Source: an uncultured Christensenella sp.
GTDB taxonomy: Bacteria; Bacillota; Clostridia; Christensenellales; CAG-917
DNA: 64,000 bases
Direction of reading: 5' to 3'
Assembly: GCA_910584155.1 (NCBI GenBank)
Contig: CAJTYG010000002.1
Coordinates: forward strand, 154,984-218,983
Part shown: positions 59,334-64,000 of the stretch, piece by piece
Position numbering within the stretch: the stretch's first letter is position 1
Layout: every line of letters starts with the position of its first letter
Translations under genes and position numbers: made by a program
Notes under the pieces: generated by a model
Databases searched by the model: none
What the model saw: the letters and a program-made list of their open reading frames with translations, nothing else
Told to the model about the DNA's origin: nothing

Positions 59334-60526
59334 GGGTGCCGAACGTCAACGCTTTCTTGCACTTCTACCAACCTGAACCGCCGCCGCATTTGAAAGATAA
59401 GGCTCGTGAACGATACATACAAAAACACAAATTCTATTCTTGCAACTCAGACAATGGCTATGATTATGTCAACTATGTCAATACAGGCTCAAAGAATAAG
59501 GCGGACTACGTTGAGTATTCGGGTGATAATGAAAAATCAAAAGGTTTGTTTTCTGCTAACGGCAAACTAACTAAAAAAGAGAAAAAAGAACTCAAGCAGC
59601 AACTGAGAGATACCAAGAGTGTGATATGGGATCTTGTAGTAAGCTTCAAACCTGAATTTGGTCAAAAATACTGTAATGACTATGAAAGCGCTTATGCAAT
59701 CATTAAAACAGTTATACCTAAATTTTTGAAGCGAGCGGGCTTTAACCCTGACAATATAGTTTGGTATGCGGGATTGCACGAGAATAAGCACCACCGCCAC
59801 GTCCATATTTCATTCTTCGAAAAAGAGCCGAAACGCTATCACGCAAAAGATAAAGAATTGCACTATTCTGAGGGATATATACCGCAATCTTGCCTAACCT
59901 ATCTCAAAATACAGACTGAGCAAAAAGCAACAGACATAACCGCTGAACTTAAAGCACTTAGAAAAGAGATTACAATCGCCCACAAAGCAAGCATAAGCAA
60001 TAATATCAGGTATCAATCTGAATTTAGAAAAGGTCTTGCAGAGCTTATGATTGAGTTGCCTAAAAGCGGCCGTTTGGGATACGACAGTGACAATATGACA
60101 AGTGTCAGACCGAAAGTCGATAAACTCATCGATTGTGTGATTAAAAGCGATAAAAACGCTTTACAGGCGTTCAATGCCTTTAATTCTGCATTGCAAGCAC
60201 GGGATATTAAAACCCGTGAAATGCTTGCTCGAAACAAAGTAAATGAGAAGTCATGGTCTCAATATATGGTTGCTGAAAAATACCTTGCCGATGTTTACCG
60301 TAGGCTTGGCAATCAAGTAATAAATGCGGTGCGTGTGTTTAGACAAGACGAAATCTCTGCACGCAGCCATATAGTAAGAAAACGTATTGAAAATGCAAGA
60401 GAACAACGCCTATTGGGCTACTCTATCAAGCTGCAAACAAGTTTAGAAACAGACGCTATACTCGCTTTCAACGAGTATATGAAAGAGCTTGAACAAAGCA
60501 AGGACTTCGTAAATGAAACATATTAA
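59330..60526 (+). CDS. MOBP-type relaxase
   Basis: 398 residues. Nicks oriT and leads the strand to the recipient. The histidine triad motif is GLHENKHHRHVHISFFEKEP at 148-167, with alternating His (H150, H155, H157, H159). N-terminal region (MRVPNVNAFLHFYQPEPPPH) lacks the usual early Tyr in a clear motif, but Tyr30, Tyr36 and Tyr44 are candidates. The C-terminal 200 residues are helical (LGRLGYDS, RRLGNQVINAVRVF). It matches relaxases often annotated MobP in clostridial elements. It overlaps the coupling-protein gene by 14 nt. Confidence 0.85.
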   Translation: MRVPNVNAFLHFYQPEPPPHLKDKARERYIQKHKFYSCNSDNGYDYVNYVNTGSKNKADYVEYSGDNEKSKGLFSANGKLTKKEKKELKQQLRDTKSVIWDLVVSFKPEFGQKYCNDYESAYAIIKTVIPKFLKRAGFNPDNIVWYAGLHENKHHRHVHISFFEKEPKRYHAKDKELHYSEGYIPQSCLTYLKIQTEQKATDITAELKALRKEITIAHKASISNNIRYQSEFRKGLAELMIELPKSGRLGYDSDNMTSVRPKVDKLIDCVIKSDKNALQAFNAFNSALQARDIKTREMLARNKVNEKSWSQYMVAEKYLADVYRRLGNQVINAVRVFRQDEISARSHIVRKRIENAREQRLLGYSIKLQTSLETDAILAFNEYMKELEQSKDFVNETY

Positions 60527-62495
60527 GTGGCAAGTGGTTTTAGGACTGATAATAGCAGCAGTTTTAATATATCTTTTTTCATTTTTATTCAACTGCTTTA
60601 CAAGCAATCATTTTATCTTTCAATTTAATTTGAAGTTGCTATTTGACACCAAAACCTTTATATATTCGGCGGCGCTTGACAGTATAGCTCTACTAATCTT
60701 TTTGAGCTATGAATACAAGCACTTTTGGAACAAACGGGCAAGGACGATTATCAAGGGAAAAACGGACAAAATTGTGGGCAATCTTGAAAATTCGCACTTT
60801 CAAACTGAAAGCGAACTACAACACAATTTCAGGTCCTGCGCACTTGAAACCTTGCCCGTTACAGAGGCAGGAATACCAATAAAAGCCACAGAAGAAAAAA
60901 ACACTATTAAAGTGTTATTGGCAGAGCCGTCGCATACTCTTGCGATAGGTACAACAGGCTCAGGCAAAACAACCGCATTTGTAGACCCAACTATACAAAT
61001 TCTGTCACGAACAAAAAACAAGCCCTCGATGATTATTGCCGATCCTAAGGGCGAACTGTATGCACGGCATGCGAGCACTCTTGTAAAACGTGGCTATGAT
61101 ATACAGATTTTGGACTTACGAAACCCATTTAATTCCGCTCGTTGGAATCCTCTAGAAACCGTCTTTGATTTGCACGAAAAAGCCAAACAATCAGACGACA
61201 CCGAAGCTCAGACTTTAGAGGACAAAGCTTATGACATTTTGAATGACATAGCAATAGGTTTATGCCCAATAACAAACAAAGAAGAACCTATATGGGAGAC
61301 GGGGGCAAAAAATCTCACTTTGGGAGCTTTGCTCGGAATGTTACATGATGAGCATATGACAAAAGATAAATTTAATTTTTATAACCTAAATCGTTTAGTG
61401 CGATTAAAAGAAAGGAACCTGCACAAATATTTTAGTAACTGCAAAAGCGAGCCAGCACGCAATTTAGCTAATCAAGTGCTAAACAGTGCCGACAAAACAA
61501 AAGCGTCTTATATGTCAACGATTGCCGATAAACTAAGTGTTTTTAACGACAATTCAATTTGTGCGTTTACTTCTCAAAACGAAGTTAATTTTAATAAAAT
61601 TATTGATAAACCAAGTGCTTTGTTTTTACAAATACCTGATGAGAAAATAGGAAGGCATTCGATAGCGTCATTATTTATCTCACAAGCCTATAAAAATTTT
61701 GTTGCAATCGCAAATGAGAGCGAAGATAAACGACTGCCCCGCTCTGTCTATTTTATATTAGACGAGTTTGGAAATCTGCCAGCTATCCCTAATGCCGAGC
61801 AAATGATAACTGTCGGTCGTTCACGCAACATTTGGTTTATACTCGTCGTGCAATCCTACACACAGCTATACAACATTTACGGTCACAATACTGCCGACAC
61901 AATCCGTTCAAATTGCAATATTCAAATCTTTATTGGAACTAATGACGAAAAAACAACAAACGAGTTTTCTAAATTATGCGGGAACTATACTGTTGACGCA
62001 ACATCGGTGGGGACCAATCCCAAAGATACAGAAATAAGCCCGCACATATCACTTAAAGAAAGACCGCTTATTTATCCAAGTGAACTTGCTCAACTCAATA
62101 ATGGGAAATCTATTGGGAATGCTATTGTAAGTGTGTTTGGTTATGCCCCGATAAAAACTAAATTCACACCGTCATTTAAGACGGCTCTTTATAGGCTTAT
62201 ACCTAAAAGCCAAAAGCTCTTGCAACCACGTTATTTTGACGCAAAGAGTTGTGAGTTTGAATTTAATAAAGAGTGCGAAATTTCACCGCTTGAAGAAAAA
62301 TATACCGAAGAAATCAAGGAACAAATTTTGAAGCTTGATTGTCTGCAAGAAGATAGTAAAGTTTACATTCTCAATCTTTTAGAAAAAGAAATGTATAGCC
62401 GAATAATATCGATCTTGCAAGCGTCGTTGGACTATGCCTCGCCACAGCAGGCCGAGCGTATTAGAAAGATTATAGATAGTATTTCCGAGTTATGA
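60513..62495 (+). CDS. VirD4/TraG-type coupling protein
   Basis: 660 residues. Two N-terminal membrane helices (about 7-27 and 48-67) then a RecA-like ATPase: Walker A GTTGSGKT at 146-153, Walker B YFILDEFGNLPAIPN near 408-422, and VQSYTQLYNIYG with TIRSNCNIQIFIGTND. It links the relaxase-DNA complex to the secretion channel. Shares a 14-nt overlap with the relaxase, the conserved pairing of conjugative elements. Confidence 0.95.
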   Translation: MKHIKWQVVLGLIIAAVLIYLFSFLFNCFTSNHFIFQFNLKLLFDTKTFIYSAALDSIALLIFLSYEYKHFWNKRARTIIKGKTDKIVGNLENSHFQTESELQHNFRSCALETLPVTEAGIPIKATEEKNTIKVLLAEPSHTLAIGTTGSGKTTAFVDPTIQILSRTKNKPSMIIADPKGELYARHASTLVKRGYDIQILDLRNPFNSARWNPLETVFDLHEKAKQSDDTEAQTLEDKAYDILNDIAIGLCPITNKEEPIWETGAKNLTLGALLGMLHDEHMTKDKFNFYNLNRLVRLKERNLHKYFSNCKSEPARNLANQVLNSADKTKASYMSTIADKLSVFNDNSICAFTSQNEVNFNKIIDKPSALFLQIPDEKIGRHSIASLFISQAYKNFVAIANESEDKRLPRSVYFILDEFGNLPAIPNAEQMITVGRSRNIWFILVVQSYTQLYNIYGHNTADTIRSNCNIQIFIGTNDEKTTNEFSKLCGNYTVDATSVGTNPKDTEISPHISLKERPLIYPSELAQLNNGKSIGNAIVSVFGYAPIKTKFTPSFKTALYRLIPKSQKLLQPRYFDAKSCEFEFNKECEISPLEEKYTEEIKEQILKLDCLQEDSKVYILNLLEKEMYSRIISILQASLDYASPQQAERIRKIIDSISEL

Positions 62496-63361
62496 AAAAA
62501 AGAATTTTTACTGCATTTATTGCCTTAATACTTATTGGTATTATTGTCTGTTCAAGCGTGTTAATAGTATTGCCAAATAATATTGCCGAGGCAAAAACCC
62601 AAATTGAAATTTATTTGTTTATTGAGGACATTTTTCATCCTTTGCCAGAAGCTTATGCAATAGTATCAAATACGAAAGTCGGTTTATATGTAAATCCATA
62701 TAAATTAAATGACGGTAGCATGTATATATATGTAATGTCAATAGACAATAAAGTCGTTTATGAAGTCAAGGACAATATTACATATTTCCCAGTTATAGAC
62801 GGTGTTACTTATACAATAAGTATTTTCAGTAAAACGGCATTGCTTGAATTGCCTGTGAAGTATATCACATATGATTTACAAAAACCATATATCACCGCCG
62901 AAACCGAGAACGAAATTATATATAGCAATATGACGGTTATAGGCTCGCCGATTACGATTAAAGGATGTGATAAATTAACCGGCATCACTTTGTTTATGTC
63001 CAAAGATGGTGCGCCAACACGACAATGTAATGGCGTAACATATGAAATAACGGAAGACGGCATATACAATTTTTATGCAATCGACTATGCAGGAAACTAC
63101 TCAGAAAATTTTACAATCACTTATTATAAGCAGGAACCTGTAAAAGAGCCTGATGAGCCAGTAGAACCTGACCCGCCCATCACACCGACAAATCCAATCA
63201 CCCCCGAAGTACCTATTATGGACAGCGAGAATACCACATCGCAAGACGGCGGAATTATTGCAATAGTAGTCATTGTTTCAATAGTGATTGTTGGCATAGT
63301 GGCAGTTATTATTTATAGAAAAATAAAAGCCAAATCTACTCGCTTTGAAGAAGATGAGTAG
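62492..63361 (+). CDS. Exported membrane protein of the transfer module, function unknown
   Basis: 289 residues, 4-nt overlap with virD4. N-terminal signal helix (FTAFIALILIGIIVCSSVLIV), extracellular beta-rich domain, a proline-rich stalk (KEPDEPVEPDPPITPTNP), a C-terminal helix (IIAIVVIVSIVIVGIVAVIIY) and basic tail. The location between VirD4 and pilin suggests a mating-pair or surface role. No family recognised. Confidence 0.7.
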   Translation: MKKRIFTAFIALILIGIIVCSSVLIVLPNNIAEAKTQIEIYLFIEDIFHPLPEAYAIVSNTKVGLYVNPYKLNDGSMYIYVMSIDNKVVYEVKDNITYFPVIDGVTYTISIFSKTALLELPVKYITYDLQKPYITAETENEIIYSNMTVIGSPITIKGCDKLTGITLFMSKDGAPTRQCNGVTYEITEDGIYNFYAIDYAGNYSENFTITYYKQEPVKEPDEPVEPDPPITPTNPITPEVPIMDSENTTSQDGGIIAIVVIVSIVIVGIVAVIIYRKIKAKSTRFEEDE

Positions 63362-63416
63362 ACATTTAACTGACTCAAAACAAGCTATTTTTATACTATT
63401 TTTAGAAACAGGATAA

Positions 63417-63471
63417 GCGGTGACTCACATTGGTGAGCCGCCGCCCTTTTAGGCAAGCGGGATACCCGCTT
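63417..63471 (+). promoter_or_regulatory. Two hairpins in the leader of the pilin gene
   Basis: GCGG-tga-CTCAC / GTGAG-CCGC (63417-63440) and AAGCGGG-ATA-CCCGCTT (63455-63471), the latter followed by CCTTTATTTTT. May be a weak terminator or mRNA processing/stability element that sets pilin levels. SD AAGGAG follows. Confidence 0.5.
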
Positions 63472-63499
63472 CCTTTATTTTTGATAAGGAGTAAACACA

Positions 63500-63790
63500 A
63501 TGATTAAATCACTTTTATTAGCGATTGATTTTACGCCAATCGTTAGCCCTATTATTGACGTGCTAAACGCCATTCTTTGGCCTATGATTGCCGTTGTGGG
63601 TGCAGCAGGAACAATCTATTGTGTCATACTCGGTGTGCGAATTGCAAAAGCAGATGACCAAGCTGTAAGAGAAAAAGCCAAGCGTGATTTGCTCGGAGCA
63701 ATAATAGGCTTTGTACTTATTTTTGTTTTGATAATAGCTCTAAAACTTGCAATGCCTATATTGCAAGATTGGGTTAAAACTCAAATATAG
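63500..63790 (+). CDS. TrbC/VirB2-like pilin subunit
   Basis: 96 residues with two hydrophobic helices, the first in IIDVLNAILWPMIAVVGAAGTIYCVILGVRIAKA and the second in GAIIGFVLIFVLIIALKLAMPIL, separated by a charged KAKRDL loop. Size and layout fit VirB2/TrbC (PrgH-like) pilin proteins of Gram-positive conjugation systems. It follows a hairpin-bearing leader, consistent with separate expression control of an abundant subunit. Confidence 0.75.
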   Translation: MIKSLLLAIDFTPIVSPIIDVLNAILWPMIAVVGAAGTIYCVILGVRIAKADDQAVREKAKRDLLGAIIGFVLIFVLIIALKLAMPILQDWVKTQI

Positions 63791-63797
63791 GTGGCAT

Positions 63798-64000
63798 ATG
63801 GACTGGTTATTTGGTTGGTTTTTCAAACTGCTCTATACCTTGCAAAAAAGTATTTGCTATTTACTTGATTTTGTAAAAGACGCTTTTAACAAAATTGTTG
63901 GAATAGAAAGTGTGAGTATAGACGGACAATCCCAAGACATATTGTCATATTTAACTGAATCCAAAGCGGTCAAGACAGCTTTCTTTGGAGTGCTGATCGT
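63798..64000 (+). CDS. VirB6-like membrane protein (partial, runs off the right edge)
   Basis: 67 codons from ATG 63798, 8 nt after the pilin stop. Starts MDWLFGWFFKLLYTLQKSICYLLDFVKD, the amphipathic-hydrophobic start seen on VirB6/TrsL-like channel proteins of Gram-positive conjugative elements, then an acidic loop and the beginning of a second membrane helix (KTAFFGVLI). The assignment depends on context and start only. Confidence 0.65.
   Translation, partial: MDWLFGWFFKLLYTLQKSICYLLDFVKDAFNKIVGIESVSIDGQSQDILSYLTESKAVKTAFFGVLI

Larger units (their letters stand above)
45542..64000. mobile_element. Integrative conjugative element (left part)
   Basis: Starts at the tRNA-Leu fragment. Compared with the chromosome to the left it is clearly more AT-rich and nearly all genes are on the plus strand. 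It carries a relaxase, MobC-like protein, VirD4/TraG coupling protein, VirB2-like pilin and a VirB6-like gene, plus cargo: a DUF2971 protein, an Mrr-like nuclease, a small RNA, surface lipoproteins and a toxin-immunity pair. VirB4, integrase and the second att site would lie to the right of the window. Confidence 0.85.

Overview
The window looks like chromosome from an uncultured, low-to-mid GC clostridial (Bacillota) bacterium, probably a gut lineage near Christensenellales. The rank-level guess is an inference. It rests on the Firmicutes order yifB-dprA, a spore germination protease (gpr), ER-type (SipW-like) signal peptidases, a ZTP riboswitch in front of a long purine operon, consensus TTGACA/TATAAT promoters with 16-18 bp spacers, and surface proteins held by a C-terminal membrane helix.

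Layout. 1-2156: partial dprA and yifB/comM (competence and DNA processing). 2288-8348: a self-contained four-gene minus-strand unit (ER-type signal peptidase, membrane-tethered McrB-like AAA+ ATPase, DUF2357-like coiled-coil protein, second signal peptidase) with its own consensus promoter, a perfect palindromic operator over the predicted start of transcription, and its own terminator. I cannot match it to a described system and regard it as one of the best candidates here. 8392-21884: mostly single-gene units: a LURP-one-related protein, an EF-G paralogue lacking its catalytic His, glutamate racemase, gpr, rpsT, a subtilisin with a C-terminal anchor, an alpha-CTD-like/WG-repeat fusion, a large anchored propeller-like/SH3 protein, a LOG-family protein and an aminotransferase. 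At least one of these (17171) and perhaps three seem to be read from leaderless mRNAs.

22003-38890: purine and one-carbon block. A ZTP riboswitch and intrinsic terminator precede purE-purC-purF-purM-formate channel-purN-purO-AICAR transformylase-purD-purL-folD, with guaB-fhs just upstream. Formate import, Fhs and FolD supply the 10-formyl-THF used by PurN and the AICAR transformylase, and the riboswitch senses the AICAR (ZMP) that accumulates when 10-formyl-THF is short. PurF has no N-terminal cysteine, and the usual fused PurH is replaced by two separate enzymes. 39149-45312: a large transglutaminase-like surface protein, then a more AT-rich mixed stretch.

45542-64000: the left part of an integrative conjugative element. 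It starts at a 55-nt 3' fragment of tRNA-Leu(UAA) cut inside the anticodon loop (an att site) and is AT-richer, with genes on the plus strand. It carries a DUF2971 gene and an Mrr-like nuclease (possible defence), a promoter-stem-pseudoknot-terminator small RNA of unknown type, two lipoproteins, a large surface protein behind a structured leader, a lipoprotein polymorphic toxin (Hint plus HNH-like domain) with a putative immunity gene, then a transfer module (sigma-like regulator, HTH, MobC-like protein, MOBP relaxase, VirD4/TraG coupling protein, pilin, start of a VirB6-like gene) that runs off the right edge. The integrase and the far att site are outside the window.
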